DNA of 64,000 nt from Dongia sedimenti (lineage in GTDB: Bacteria; Pseudomonadota; Alphaproteobacteria; Dongiales; Dongiaceae), in contig JAUYVI010000004.1 of the NCBI GenBank assembly GCA_030715195.1, forward strand, positions 62,001-126,000. Direction: 5' to 3'. Both the position numbers and the translations under genes were made by a program. The notes under the pieces are model-generated. The model was not told the origin of the DNA. It worked only from the letters and a program-made list of their open reading frames with translations, and ran no database searches. How positions within the stretch are numbered: the first letter of the stretch is position 1; the number at the start of each line of letters is the position of its first letter. This document shows positions 44,561-53,508 of this stretch, piece by piece.

Positions 44561-45415
44561 GTGAGCGCCATCGTGCCCGATGCGCTGCATTTCATCGATG
44601 GCAGCTGGGTGAAGGGCGATCCCTTCATCCTGCGTGCCTTCGACCATGCGACCTGGCTGATGGGCGGCGTGTTCGATGGCGCGCGCGCCTTCGAAGGCGT
44701 CACGCCGGACCTTGAGCTGCACTGCCAGCGCGCGGTGCGCTCGGCCCGCAACATGGGCCTCGCCTCGCCGCTTTCGGCCGGCGAAATCCAGGAGATCGTG
44801 CTGGACGGCGTGGCCAAGTTCCCGCGCGGCACGGCGCTCTACATCCGCCCGTTCCTTTGGTCCACCGCGGGCTGGATGCAGCCCGATCCCGCCAGCACGC
44901 GGATCGCCATCTCGCTGACCGCGACGCCGATGCCGGAGCCCAAACCCTTCCGGGTCATGCTCTCGCGCTTCCGTCGCCCGTCGCCCGAGACTGCGCCGAC
45001 CGATGCGAAAGCCGTCTGCCTCTACGCCCAGGCCGGCCGCGCGGCGGGCGAGGCGGTCTCCAAGGGTTTCGACGATGCGGTGATGCTGGACCCCTTGGGC
45101 AATGTCGCCGAGTTCAGCGCCGCCAATCTCTGGATCGCCAAAGACGGCGCCGCGATCACCCCGGCGCCGAACGGCACCTTCCTCAACGGCATCACGCGGC
45201 AGCGGCTGATCAAGCTGTTCACCGCCGCCGGCGTGCCGGTTTACGAGAGGAGCTTCGGCTTCCAGGACGTGCTGGAGGCCGACGAGGTGTTCTCCTCCGG
45301 CAATTTCGGCAAGGTCCTCCCCGTCACCGGCGTCGAGGACCGCGAGAAGCCGCTCGGTGCCATCTACAGCCTGGCGCGCCGACTCTACTGGGACTTCGCG
45401 CACTCTCGAAATTGA
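44561..45415 (+). CDS. Class IV (branched-chain type) aminotransferase
   Basis: About 284 residues of fold-type IV PLP enzyme. GTG at 44561 follows TGGGAGG by 8 bp, a strong ribosome site. Motifs: FDHATWLMGGVFDGARAFEG, LYIRPFLWSTAGWM, the Schiff-base Lys region TDAKAVCLYAQAGRA, DDAVMLDPLGNVAEFSAANL (substrate and PLP phosphate) and GITRQRLIKL. It is related to branched-chain-amino-acid and D-amino-acid aminotransferases and 4-amino-4-deoxychorismate lyase. The substrate is not certain, although branched-chain transamination is the default. The AmpG-like gene begins 70 bp downstream. Confidence 0.88.
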   Translation: MSAIVPDALHFIDGSWVKGDPFILRAFDHATWLMGGVFDGARAFEGVTPDLELHCQRAVRSARNMGLASPLSAGEIQEIVLDGVAKFPRGTALYIRPFLWSTAGWMQPDPASTRIAISLTATPMPEPKPFRVMLSRFRRPSPETAPTDAKAVCLYAQAGRAAGEAVSKGFDDAVMLDPLGNVAEFSAANLWIAKDGAAITPAPNGTFLNGITRQRLIKLFTAAGVPVYERSFGFQDVLEADEVFSSGNFGKVLPVTGVEDREKPLGAIYSLARRLYWDFAHSRN

Positions 45416-45485
45416 GCGGACCAAGAACGGAGATTGCCGAATCAGTGCCGATGATCCAGCATCCGCGCCGTATGGAGCTGGAATC

Positions 45486-46847
45486 GTGAGCGAGTCGACG
45501 GCAACCCCACGCAAGAGCTGGGGCGAGGCGTTTGCCGTCTATCTGGAGCCGCGCCAGCTCATCATCCTTGTCATGGGCTTCGCCAGCGGCCTGCCGCTGC
45601 TGCTGACGCTGTCGACCCTGTCTTATTGGCTCTCGAAGGTCGGAATCGACAAGACCACGATCGGCCTCTTCGCACTGGCTGGTGCGCCCTACACCTTCAA
45701 GTTCATCTGGTCGCCGCTGATCGACCAGATGCCGTTGCCGGTGCTGACGCGCCTGCTGGGCTGGCGCAAGGGTTGGCTCTTTCTGCTCCAACTCCTGCTC
45801 GCCGCAGCGATCTTCGCGCTGGGCTTCACGGATCCGGCGGTCAATGCCGAGGCCACGGCCATGATGGTGTTGGCGGTCGCCTTCTTCTCGGCGAGCCAGG
45901 ACATTGTCATCGATGCCTATCGCATCGAGATTCTGAAACCCGAAGAGCAAGGTGCGGGCGCGGGCACGACCCAGGTCGGCTATCGCATCGGTCTGTTGCT
46001 CGCCGGTGCCGGCGCGGTCGCGATGTCGGACTTCATCTCCTGGCAGGCAATCTTCGCGATCCTCGCTGCGGCAGTGCTGGCGTGCGCGATATTCACACTG
46101 TTTATCCCGGAGCCGGAACGGCGCGACCCGCTGGTGATGCGAAAGATCGCACGGAAAGAGTTCGTCGGAATTGCGGCGCTGACGAACTTCGATTATCGCG
46201 GCCGGATCAAGGAAGCCGTAGTCGATCCTTTTGCGGATTTCATCCGGCGGCCGGGCTGGTTTGTGATCCTGATATTCATTCTGTTCTACAAGTTCGGGGA
46301 CGCGTTTGGCGGGACGATGGCGACGCCGTTCTACAACGAGCTTGGCTTCACCGGCGTCGAGATCGCGGCGGTGACGAAAGTCTGGGGCGTGCTCGCCACC
46401 GCGATCGGGGGCATTCTCGGGGGATTGGTGGTGGCGCGGATCGGCGTCTTCAAGACGCTGATGATCGGCGGGGTCCTGCAGGGTATCACCAACCTATTGT
46501 TCAGCGTCCTGGCCATGAAGGGCCATGACCTGATCTGGCTCGGTGTCGCGGTCAGTGCCGACAATCTCGCCGGCGGCGTCGCCGCAGCTGCCTTCGTCGC
46601 CTACCTCTCGGAGCTCTGCAATCTCGCCTTCACGGCGACGCAATACGCGCTGCTCACCTCGTTCATGGCCTATGGCCGCACCATGATGTCCAGCGGCAGC
46701 GGCTGGCTCGCCGATCATATGCCCTGGCCAGAGTTCTGGGCGACGACTGCGTTGATGGCAATTCCGGGCTTGGTGTTTCTCCTTTGGATCACGCGGCTCT
46801 ATCCCAATGAGAAAAATCTGGTGCCGGACCAGACGCTGACCCCATGA
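45486..46847 (+). CDS. ampG: AmpG-family muropeptide transporter (MFS)
   Basis: A 453-residue major-facilitator permease from GTG 45486. It has twelve or more hydrophobic segments, starting LIILVMGFASGLPLLLTLST, a hallmark of AmpG; YTFKFIWSPLIDQMPLP and FFSASQDIVIDAYRIEILKP are also characteristic. It should import anhydromuropeptides from the periplasm for cell-wall recycling, which in some species also feeds beta-lactamase induction. No ampC, ampR, nagZ or ampD lies nearby. Its last 4 bp overlap the start of the SelW-like gene (ATGA at 46844-46847). Confidence 0.9.
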   Translation: MSESTATPRKSWGEAFAVYLEPRQLIILVMGFASGLPLLLTLSTLSYWLSKVGIDKTTIGLFALAGAPYTFKFIWSPLIDQMPLPVLTRLLGWRKGWLFLLQLLLAAAIFALGFTDPAVNAEATAMMVLAVAFFSASQDIVIDAYRIEILKPEEQGAGAGTTQVGYRIGLLLAGAGAVAMSDFISWQAIFAILAAAVLACAIFTLFIPEPERRDPLVMRKIARKEFVGIAALTNFDYRGRIKEAVVDPFADFIRRPGWFVILIFILFYKFGDAFGGTMATPFYNELGFTGVEIAAVTKVWGVLATAIGGILGGLVVARIGVFKTLMIGGVLQGITNLLFSVLAMKGHDLIWLGVAVSADNLAGGVAAAAFVAYLSELCNLAFTATQYALLTSFMAYGRTMMSSGSGWLADHMPWPEFWATTALMAIPGLVFLLWITRLYPNEKNLVPDQTLTP

Positions 46848-47137
46848 CCGATCTCCCGTGCATCGAGATCGAGTATTGCACCCAGTGCCGCTGGCTGCTG
46901 CGCGCGGCCTGGATGGCGCAGGAGCTGCTGACGACCTTCGAGGCGGAGATCGGCGGGGTGACGCTGGTCCCCGGCACCGGCGGCGTGTTCGAGGTGCGCA
47001 GCGCGGACAAGCTGCTCTGGTCGAGGAAAGCCGAAGGACGCTTCCCCGATATCAAGGAATTGAAGCAGCGCGTGCGGGATGAGATTGCGCCGGAGAAGCC
47101 GCTCGGCCATTCCGATCGCAAGCCCGAAGCGGATTAG
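46844..47137 (+). CDS. SelT/SelW/SelH (Rdx) family protein
   Basis: A 97-residue thioredoxin-like protein. The redox motif is Cys12-Thr-Gln-Cys15 in IEYCTQCRWLLRAAWMAQEL; it is the Cys version of the selenoprotein W CxxU motif. GGVFEVRSADKLLWSRKAEG and RFPDIKELKQRVRD complete the family. It is probably a cytoplasmic redox protein with unknown partner. It is translationally coupled to ampG. Its stop overlaps the convergent phoB stop by 4 bp. Confidence 0.9.
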   Translation: MTDLPCIEIEYCTQCRWLLRAAWMAQELLTTFEAEIGGVTLVPGTGGVFEVRSADKLLWSRKAEGRFPDIKELKQRVRDEIAPEKPLGHSDRKPEAD

Positions 47138-47880
47138 CCCTCGACGTCCAGCGAATAGCCGGCGGCGCGCACGGTGCGGATCACGTCGGCGGCACCCTCG
47201 ATGTTGATCGCCTTGCGCAAGCGGCGGATGTGCACGTCCACGGTCCTGGGCTCGACATAGATGTCCCGGCCCCAGACATGATCCAGCAGCTGCTCGCGGG
47301 AGAAGACGCGGCCCTGGTTCTCCATCAGGAAGCGGAGCAGGCGGAACTCGGTCGGGCCGAGATGTACGTCCTTGTCCATCCGCTTCACCCGATGGGTCGC
47401 GAGATCCATCGAGAGGTCCTTGTAGGTCAGCGTCTCGGTCGAGAGCTGCGGGCGGGCGCGGCGCAGCACGGCTTTGACCCGCGCCATCAGCTCGCTCGGG
47501 CTGAACGGCTTGGTCACGTAATCGTCGGCGCCGACTTCGAGGCCGCGCAGCTTGTCCGCTTCCTCGCTCTTGGCGGTCAGCATGATCACCGCGATCGACT
47601 TCAGGTCCGGCAGACGCCGCATCTGGCGGCAGACTTCGATGCCGGACAGGAAAGGCAGCATCCAGTCGAGCAGCACGAGGTCCGGCTTGGTCTCGCGGAT
47701 GAGAGTCAAGCCCTCTTCGCCGTTCTTGGCTTCGAGGACGCGATAGCCTTCACTCTCGAGATTGTAGCGGAGCAGCGCCAGCAGGGCCGGTTCGTCTTCC
47801 ACCACCAGCACGGTCGGCCGGTTGGCGGGATCGCGGTCGGTTTCGCGTCCCGCGGCGGGGCGGGCAGCGCGATCAGCCAT
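47134..47880 (-). CDS. phoB: Phosphate regulon response regulator PhoB
   Basis: A 248-residue OmpR/PhoB-type regulator from ATG 47880. Receiver domain: acidic pair in VLVVEDEPALLALLRYNLES, phospho-acceptor Asp72 (LVLLDWMLPFLSG), and conserved Thr and Lys (VIMLTAKSEEADK, DDYVTKPFSPSELM). The winged-helix domain contains LGPTEFRLLRFLMENQGRVF and the recognition helix VEPRTVDVHIRRLRKA. It is longer at the N-terminus than E. coli PhoB by about 20 residues. Its start lies inside the phoU 3' end (8-bp overlap), so phoU-phoB is one operon preceded by Pho-box candidates, implying autoregulation. Confidence 0.95.
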   Translation of the reverse strand: MADRAARPAAGRETDRDPANRPTVLVVEDEPALLALLRYNLESEGYRVLEAKNGEEGLTLIRETKPDLVLLDWMLPFLSGIEVCRQMRRLPDLKSIAVIMLTAKSEEADKLRGLEVGADDYVTKPFSPSELMARVKAVLRRARPQLSTETLTYKDLSMDLATHRVKRMDKDVHLGPTEFRLLRFLMENQGRVFSREQLLDHVWGRDIYVEPRTVDVHIRRLRKAINIEGAADVIRTVRAAGYSLDVEG

Positions 47881-48580
47881 CGAGTGCAACATTCGTGGTA
47901 TCGCCCTTCGGTCTGGTTTCGTCGATCGTCCGGCCGAGCGCCAGGAAGTGGACGGTCTCGGCGATGTTGGTGGCGTGGTCCCCGATGCGTTCGATGTTCT
48001 TGGCAATGAAGAGCAGATGGGTGGAGGGCCCGATGTTCCGCGGATCCTCCATCATGTAGGTGAGCAGTTCGCGGAACAACGAGGTGTAGAGGTCGTCGAT
48101 CTCCTCGTCGCGGCGCCAGGCGGCGAGCGCCAGCGCGGCATCCTTTTCGACATAGGCATCGAGCACGTCCTTCACGATCTGCTGGGCGAGCTTGCCCATG
48201 CGCGGGATCGAGGAGACCGGGCGCAGCGGCCCGAGCTGGTTGAGCTGCAGCGCGCGCTTGGCGATGTTCTTGGCATAATCGCCGATGCGTTCGATGTCGG
48301 AGGAAATCTTGATCGCGGCCACCACCTCGCGCAGATCGGTCGCCATCGGCTGGCGCAGTGCCAGGATGCGCACCGCGAGATTGCCCGCGTCATGCTCCAT
48401 CGTGTCGATGCGTCGGTCGCTCTCGATCACCTTGGTCGCCGCCTCGGAATCGCGGCGGGCAAGGGCGTCGATCGCCTGCGCCAGCTGCTCTTCGGCCAGG
48501 CCGCCCATCTGGGCGATCTCCTGGATCAACCGCCGAAGCTCGACGTCGAAACTCTTCACCGTGTGGTCCTGGGGCGCCAT
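47873..48580 (-). CDS. phoU: Phosphate transport regulator PhoU
   Basis: A 235-residue two-three-helix-bundle protein. ATG at 48580 (MAPQDHTVKSFDVELRRLIQ) is preferred to ATG 48622 because a Pho-box candidate ends 11 bp before the latter, leaving no room for a promoter. Both PhoU metal-binding motifs are present: AAIKISSDIERIGDYAKNIA and FIAKNIERIGDHATNIAE (E/DxxxD). It mediates signalling between the Pst phosphate transporter and PhoR and prevents phosphate overload. The pst genes are not in this window. It overlaps phoB by 8 bp. Confidence 0.95.
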   Translation of the reverse strand: MAPQDHTVKSFDVELRRLIQEIAQMGGLAEEQLAQAIDALARRDSEAATKVIESDRRIDTMEHDAGNLAVRILALRQPMATDLREVVAAIKISSDIERIGDYAKNIAKRALQLNQLGPLRPVSSIPRMGKLAQQIVKDVLDAYVEKDAALALAAWRRDEEIDDLYTSLFRELLTYMMEDPRNIGPSTHLLFIAKNIERIGDHATNIAETVHFLALGRTIDETRPKGDTTNVALDG

Positions 48581-48632
48581 GTTCGTACTTTCGTGGGCGG
48601 GGTCTAAGGCTTTGCTCGGCATATGTACTACC

Positions 48633-48654
48633 GTTTTATGACAGTTTCATGAAT
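48633..48654 (-). promoter_or_regulatory. Candidate PhoB box upstream of phoU
   Basis: On the minus strand, ATTCATGAAAC (48654-48644) and TGTCATAAAAC (48643-48633) are adjacent 11-bp direct repeats matching at 8 positions. This is the 7+4 architecture of PhoB boxes, and the second unit contains TGTCAT. It lies 53 bp before the chosen phoU start. Confidence 0.55.
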
Positions 48655-48712
48655 GCCAAACGTGCGCCAGCAAGAGCCGAACGCGCCCGTCCGCCCGTGG
48701 CAATTTAAGTCC

Positions 48713-48756
48713 CTCCAATGACGCGAATGTTTCCCTTGTATGACGCTTCCGTGACG
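48713..48756 (-). promoter_or_regulatory. Second PhoB-box-like array between phoR and phoU
   Basis: TGACG half-sites recur in exact 11-bp phase on the plus strand: CTCCAATGACG (48713-48723), a gap of one unit, CTTGTATGACG (48735-48745) and CTTCCGTGACG (48746-48756). On the minus strand these read CGTCA(T/C) repeats, resembling tandem PhoB half-sites upstream of phoU-phoB. Confidence 0.45.
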
Positions 48757-48775
48757 CTGCGTCGGACCCGGGGTT

Positions 48776-49966
48776 TCAGGCCTCGACGGGCAGGAACAGG
48801 GTGAAGGTGCTGCCTTTTCCAGGCTCGGAGTCGATATCCAGGCTGCCCCGGTGGCGGTTTACGATGTGCTTCACGATGGCGAGCCCGAGGCCGGTCCCGC
48901 CCAGCTCGCGCGACCGCGCGGCATCGACCCGGTAGAATCGCTCGGTCAAACGCGGGATATGCTCCTTGGCGATGCCCTCGCCCTGGTCGGAGACGCTGAG
49001 AGCGATCATCGCCTTGGGCGACCGGATGCCCTGCAGCTTCTCCCGGCAGGCGATCGGATCCTCGATCCGCTGGTAGCCGACGCGGACTTCGCCGCGATCG
49101 GGACTGTACTTGATGGCGTTATCGACCAGGTTCTGGATCGCCTGGGTGAGCTCGTCGGGATCGCCCGGAATGGTCGGCAGCTCGGCCAGGCCGGGAAAGA
49201 CGAGGTTGAGCTGGCGCTGCTCCACCTTCAGCGTGAGGCTGTCGCGCACCGTCTTCAGGATATTGCCGAGATCGGCGCGCCCCGCGGGCGGCTGGTGCTC
49301 GTTCATCTCGATGCGGGAGAGCGAGAGCAGCTCGGAGACCAAGCGGTTCATCCGCTCGGCCTCGCCGCGCATGATGCCGAGGAAGCGCTGCCGCGCCAGC
49401 GGATCGTCCCGCGCCGGACCCATCAAGGTCTCGATGAAGCCCAGCAGCGCCGCGATCGGCGTCTTCAATTCATGGCTGACATTGGCGACGAAATCGCGCC
49501 TGAGCGTCAGCGCCCGCTCGGCGGCGGTCGTGTCCTCGATCAGCACCATGACCGATGCCGAGGCCATGGGCGGGCGAATCGCCTGCAGCCGCGCCACCAG
49601 GCGGCGCTGGCCGCTGCGGCCCTGGCTCTCGGGCAGGGCGACCGGCTCGGTGGAGCGGCCGGCCTCGCAGGCCTCGACCGCGTCCACCAAAGGCGGGTGG
49701 CGCAGGAAGGCGAGCAGGTTGCGTCCGGTGATCGTGCCGCCGAACAGCTTGCCGGCGGCGACATTGGCGGCCACGACCTGCCGGTTGCGATCCAGGGCGA
49801 AGAGCGGGGCGGGCACGGATTCCAGCATGCGTCCCAGCGATTCGATGGCGGCGCCGTTCACGAGGGCGCCCGCCGCGGCGGCCTCGGCGGGGTCCTCCGG
49901 CTTGCGACCGCCTTGGGCTCCGATCGAACTCAAAATCAGCTTCGGTAAACGCATGAAAGCCCGCAA
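48776..49966 (-). CDS. phoR: Phosphate regulon sensor histidine kinase PhoR (no membrane segment seen)
   Basis: A 396-residue kinase. A PAS domain (about 45-155: SVPAPLFALDRNRQVVAANV) is followed by HisKA with His165 (RRDFVANVSHELKTPIAALL) and an HATPase domain: N-box NLVDNAIKYSP, G1 SVSDQGEGIAKEHIPRLTER, G2 GGTGLGLAIVKHIVNRH. The LKTPI variant of the H-box is typical of PhoR. Canonical PhoR has one or two N-terminal helices. Here the first 40 residues (LPKLILSSIGAQGG) lack a convincing one, so the protein may be cytosolic or weakly attached. It is upstream of phoU-phoB but separated by about 195 bp with its own promoter signals. Confidence 0.93.
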   Translation of the reverse strand: MRAFMRLPKLILSSIGAQGGRKPEDPAEAAAAGALVNGAAIESLGRMLESVPAPLFALDRNRQVVAANVAAGKLFGGTITGRNLLAFLRHPPLVDAVEACEAGRSTEPVALPESQGRSGQRRLVARLQAIRPPMASASVMVLIEDTTAAERALTLRRDFVANVSHELKTPIAALLGFIETLMGPARDDPLARQRFLGIMRGEAERMNRLVSELLSLSRIEMNEHQPPAGRADLGNILKTVRDSLTLKVEQRQLNLVFPGLAELPTIPGDPDELTQAIQNLVDNAIKYSPDRGEVRVGYQRIEDPIACREKLQGIRSPKAMIALSVSDQGEGIAKEHIPRLTERFYRVDAARSRELGGTGLGLAIVKHIVNRHRGSLDIDSEPGKGSTFTLFLPVEA

Positions 49967-50063
49967 AATGGTCGCTGCCGGCGCAGGCGCTGAACGCGAG
50001 CCGAAACTTCAGGCGACTCGAACGCAACCTGCCTGGCGGAATCCTGTTACTATGGCTTATTCC

Positions 50064-50069
50064 TATAAT
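50064..50069 (+). promoter_or_regulatory. Perfect -10 box of the secreted-protein gene
   Basis: TATAAT at 50064-50069 lies 15 bp before ATG 50085, with GGGGAGGA in between. No good -35 element is at 16-18 bp spacing (nearest CTGTTA at 50044-50049), so activator help or an unusually short leader is likely. Confidence 0.35.
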
Positions 50070-50084
50070 GTCGGGGAGGATGTC

Positions 50085-51026
50085 ATGAAAACTTCGCAGA
50101 TCGGCAAGACCCGCTGCCTGCTCGCCGCCAGCGCGATCGCACTCGCGGCCTATGTTGCCGTGCCGGCGGTTCAGGCCGATACCACCACTACGACGACGAC
50201 GCCGGCCTATCAGCCTTGGTCGGGCGCCACCGGACAGCAGCTGAAGAGCTTGATCGCCGATCTCAAGGCGAAGATCGCGGCGGCGGAGCAGTCGCAGGCG
50301 GCTTCGCCCGATTTTCTCGCTGATCTCAAGGCCTTGGTCACCAAATACGAGGCGCTGCAGATCTCCGGGCAAGGGCAGGGCACGCCGAGCGGCATGGCGC
50401 CGGGCACCCAGGTCTTCACCGACACCTTCGCGGATGGAAACTATACCGCCAATCCCGCCTGGAAGGTCAGCGCCGGCACCTGGACGGTCGATCCGAACGG
50501 GAACAATCGTGGCCTGAACAGCAAGGTCCGCCCGCAGAAGCTCAATATCAACAACGTGCTCGGCGCGCTGCTGAATTCGCAAAGCGGCAGCACCAGCGAG
50601 CAGAACCAGTTCGCCTCGATCTACACCCCGGTGAAGATCCCGAACGCCTTTGCCTTGAAGGTCACCTTCACGTCGAAGGACAAGCAGGGCGCGCTCAATC
50701 TCGGCGTTTACCAGGGCAGCTCGGGCTCGACCATGTACCGGGTGGTCTACCAGCCGGGCGCCGCGCCGGGCATCGCCATCCAGAAGGTGACGTCGCAGGG
50801 CGCCACCACGCTCGGCAGCTATAACAGCACCGTCAATCTCGAGGATGGCAGCCCGCACACGCTGGTCTTCAGCCGCGACGCCAAGGGCAACATGAAGGCC
50901 ACGCTCGACGAGCAGTCGGTCGCGACCGCCAAGGACACCTCGCTCACCGGCGACATGACCGGACTGCTGTTCATCAATTCCGGCGGCGCCTATTACATGC
51001 GCGAAGTGACGGTGGTTTCGAACTGA
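50085..51026 (+). CDS. Secreted protein with coiled-coil and beta-sandwich domain
   Basis: A 313-residue protein from ATG 50085 (ribosome site GGGGAGGA). A signal peptide (SAIALAAYVAVPAVQA, predicted cleavage near residue 32) is followed by a run of about seven threonines, a helical stretch (about 55-95, LKSLIADLKAKIAAAEQSQA) and a beta-rich domain of about 190 residues. That domain begins TFADGNYTANPAWKVSAGTW and continues KVTFTSKDKQGALNLGVYQG. The beta region resembles concanavalin/LamG-like (DUF1080-type) carbohydrate-associated folds, which is only a pattern impression. It is a single gene, divergent from phoR, ending in a strong bidirectional terminator. Role unknown. Confidence 0.8.
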   Translation: MKTSQIGKTRCLLAASAIALAAYVAVPAVQADTTTTTTTPAYQPWSGATGQQLKSLIADLKAKIAAAEQSQAASPDFLADLKALVTKYEALQISGQGQGTPSGMAPGTQVFTDTFADGNYTANPAWKVSAGTWTVDPNGNNRGLNSKVRPQKLNINNVLGALLNSQSGSTSEQNQFASIYTPVKIPNAFALKVTFTSKDKQGALNLGVYQGSSGSTMYRVVYQPGAAPGIAIQKVTSQGATTLGSYNSTVNLEDGSPHTLVFSRDAKGNMKATLDEQSVATAKDTSLTGDMTGLLFINSGGAYYMREVTVVSN

Positions 51027-51041
51027 CGATCTCGGAAAATG

Positions 51042-51066
51042 CCCGCCCCCAGTCACCGGGGGCGGG
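51042..51066. terminator. Bidirectional terminator between the secreted-protein gene and maeB
   Basis: A perfect 9-bp stem CCCGCCCCC (51042-51050) and GGGGGCGGG (51058-51066) with a 7-base loop lies between two convergent genes. On the minus strand it is followed by CATTTTCC and on the plus strand by TTGC, so it should serve maeB best and the plus-strand gene as well. Confidence 0.75.
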
Positions 51067-51105
51067 TTGCTGGGCAGGCCTTCGCGGCGAAAGTCCGGAC
51101 GATGC

Positions 51106-53379
51106 CTAGCGGCTGAGCGGCGTGGTGGCGAGTGCCGCGAAGGCGGCGGCGGTGACGATCTCGTTGACCGTCGCGCCGGTCTGCACGATCTGCACCGGCT
51201 TCTCCAGGCCGACCAGGATCGGGCCGATCGCCGTGCCGCCCAGCTCCTGCATCAGCTTGGCGACGATGTTGGCCGAATGCAGCGCCGGCATGATCAGCAC
51301 ATTGGCCGGACCGCCCAGGCGGCAGAACGGATAGAGCTCCTTCATCAGCGCGTAATTGAGCGCGACGTTGGCCTGCATCTCGCCGTCATACTCGAAATCG
51401 ACCTTGCGATCGTCGAGGATATGCACCGCCTCGCGGATGCGCTCGGCCTTCTCGCGCGGCGGATGGCCGAAATTCGAGAAGGAGAGCAGGGCGACCCGCG
51501 GCTCATGCCCGAGATGCCGCGCGATCGAGGCGCATTGCACGGCAAAGTCAGCGAGCTGGTCCGAGGTCGGCAGCTCGTGCACCGAAGTGTCGGCGATCAG
51601 CACGGTGCGGCCGCGCGCGATCAGGATCGAGACCGCCATCAGGGTCTGGCCCTCGCGCGCGTCGAACACCTTCATCGCGTCGTCGAGGCAGACATAGAAG
51701 CTGCGGGTGACGCCGGTCACCATCGCATCGGCATGGCCTTCGGCGACCATGCAGGCGGCGAAGATGTTGCGGTCCTGGTTGACCATGCGGAGCGCATCGC
51801 GCTGCAGGAAGCCCTGGCGCTGCAGCCGCGCGTAAAGCCGGTCGGCATAGAGTTTGTTGTGCGGCGAGACCCGGGCGTTGACCACTTCCAGCCCCACCGC
51901 GTCGGTCAGGCTCGACTGTCTGATCGTTTCCTCGATCCGCTCGGTGCGGCCGATCAGGACCGGCGTGCCATAGCCGGCCGCCCTGAAGGCAATGGCGGCG
52001 CGGATCACCTTCTCTTCCTCACCCTCGGCGAAGACCACGCGCTTCGGGTTGTGCTGCACGCGATCGAAGATCATGTGCAGCGAGCCGGCGCTGGGGTCGA
52101 GGCGCCCCTTGAGGCTCGCGACATAGCTTTCCATGTCGATGATCGGCCGGCGCGCGACGCCGCTGTCCATGGCTGCCCGCGCGACGGCCGGCGGGACATG
52201 CGAAATCAGGCGCGGGTCGAACGGCACCGGAATGATGTATTCCGGACCGAAGCGCAGGCGGCGGCCGGAATAGGCGGCATCGACCTCGTCCGGCACGTCC
52301 TGGCGCGCGAGCTCGGCGAGCGCGCGGGCCGCGGCGATCTTCATGGTTTCGTTGATGGTCGACGCGCGGACGTCGAGGGCGCCGCGGAAGATATAGGGGA
52401 AGCCGAGGACGTTGTTCACCTGGTTCGGATAGTCGCTGCGCCCGGTGGCGACGATCGCGTCGTCGCGCACGGAGCGGACTTCCTCCGGCGTGATTTCGGG
52501 GTCGGGGTTGGCCATTGCGAAGATGATCGGCTTCGCCGCCATCTCGCGCACCATCTCCGGCGTCACCGCGTCCTTGACCGAGAGGCCGACGAAGGCATCG
52601 GCGCCGTTCAGGGCCTCGGCAAGCGTGCGCTTCTCGGTCGGGGTGGCATGCGCCGACTTCCACTGGTTCATGCCCTCGGTGCGGCCGGTATAGATGACGC
52701 CCTTGGTGTCGCAGAGGATCACGTGGTCGCTCGGCATGCCCATGGCCTTGACCAGCTCGGCGCAGGCGATGGCGGCGGCACCCGCGCCGTTGATGACGAG
52801 CTTGGTCGTCTTCATGTCGCGGCCGGTCAGGTGCATGGCGTTGATCAGGCCGGCGGCGGTGATGATCGCCGTGCCGTGCTGATCGTCATGGAACACCGGG
52901 ATGTTCATCAGTTCGCGCAGCTGCTGCTCGATGATGAAGCATTCCGGCGCCTTGATGTCCTCGAGGTTGATGCCCCCGAACGAGGGTGCCAGATACCGCA
53001 CGCTGTTGACGAAGGCGTCGACTTCCTTGGTATCGATCTCGAGATCGATCGAATCGATATCGGCGAAGCGCTTGAAGAGGACGCACTTCCCTTCCATCAC
53101 CGGCTTCGAGGCGAGCGCGCCGAGATCACCGAGGCCCAGCACCGCGGTGCCGTTGGATATGACCGCCACCAGATTGCCCTTCGACGTGTAGTCGTAGGCG
53201 GCGTTCGGATCCTTGGCGATCCGGAGGCACGGCCAGGCGACGCCCGGCGAATAGGCGAGGCTGAGGTCGCGCTGGGTGGTCAGCGGCTTGGTGGAAATGA
53301 TCTCGATCTTTCCGGGCCGCCCCTGCATATGGAAGCTGAGGGCGTCTTCCTCGGTGAAGGTCGGCTTGATCGCGGTCAT
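51106..53379 (-). CDS. maeB: NADP-dependent malic enzyme with C-terminal phosphotransacetylase-like domain
   Basis: About 757 residues from ATG 53379; an in-frame TTG at 53445 is an alternative start. The N-terminal malic-enzyme half has [51 protein letters not shown] (catalytic Lys/Asp region) and Rossmann motif [15 protein letters not shown]. The C-terminal half (about 430-757) resembles phosphotransacetylase ([45 protein letters not shown]) but is regarded as regulatory in this family. It decarboxylates malate to pyruvate, making NADPH. It is monocistronic with a strong terminator. Confidence 0.94.
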   Translation of the reverse strand: MTAIKPTFTEEDALSFHMQGRPGKIEIISTKPLTTQRDLSLAYSPGVAWPCLRIAKDPNAAYDYTSKGNLVAVISNGTAVLGLGDLGALASKPVMEGKCVLFKRFADIDSIDLEIDTKEVDAFVNSVRYLAPSFGGINLEDIKAPECFIIEQQLRELMNIPVFHDDQHGTAIITAAGLINAMHLTGRDMKTTKLVINGAGAAAIACAELVKAMGMPSDHVILCDTKGVIYTGRTEGMNQWKSAHATPTEKRTLAEALNGADAFVGLSVKDAVTPEMVREMAAKPIIFAMANPDPEITPEEVRSVRDDAIVATGRSDYPNQVNNVLGFPYIFRGALDVRASTINETMKIAAARALAELARQDVPDEVDAAYSGRRLRFGPEYIIPVPFDPRLISHVPPAVARAAMDSGVARRPIIDMESYVASLKGRLDPSAGSLHMIFDRVQHNPKRVVFAEGEEEKVIRAAIAFRAAGYGTPVLIGRTERIEETIRQSSLTDAVGLEVVNARVSPHNKLYADRLYARLQRQGFLQRDALRMVNQDRNIFAACMVAEGHADAMVTGVTRSFYVCLDDAMKVFDAREGQTLMAVSILIARGRTVLIADTSVHELPTSDQLADFAVQCASIARHLGHEPRVALLSFSNFGHPPREKAERIREAVHILDDRKVDFEYDGEMQANVALNYALMKELYPFCRLGGPANVLIMPALHSANIVAKLMQELGGTAIGPILVGLEKPVQIVQTGATVNEIVTAAAFAALATTPLSR

Positions 53380-53508
53380 CGGGGGCTCGGTCCTGACAGT
53401 GGCGGCGCCGCCGGTCTTGAGCGCCGGCTGGGGCACATCCGCCAATAGTGCATCATCCCCGCGGCGGAACCAAGCGGCGGGGCATAAGCACCTGTATCAA
53501 ATCAGTTA

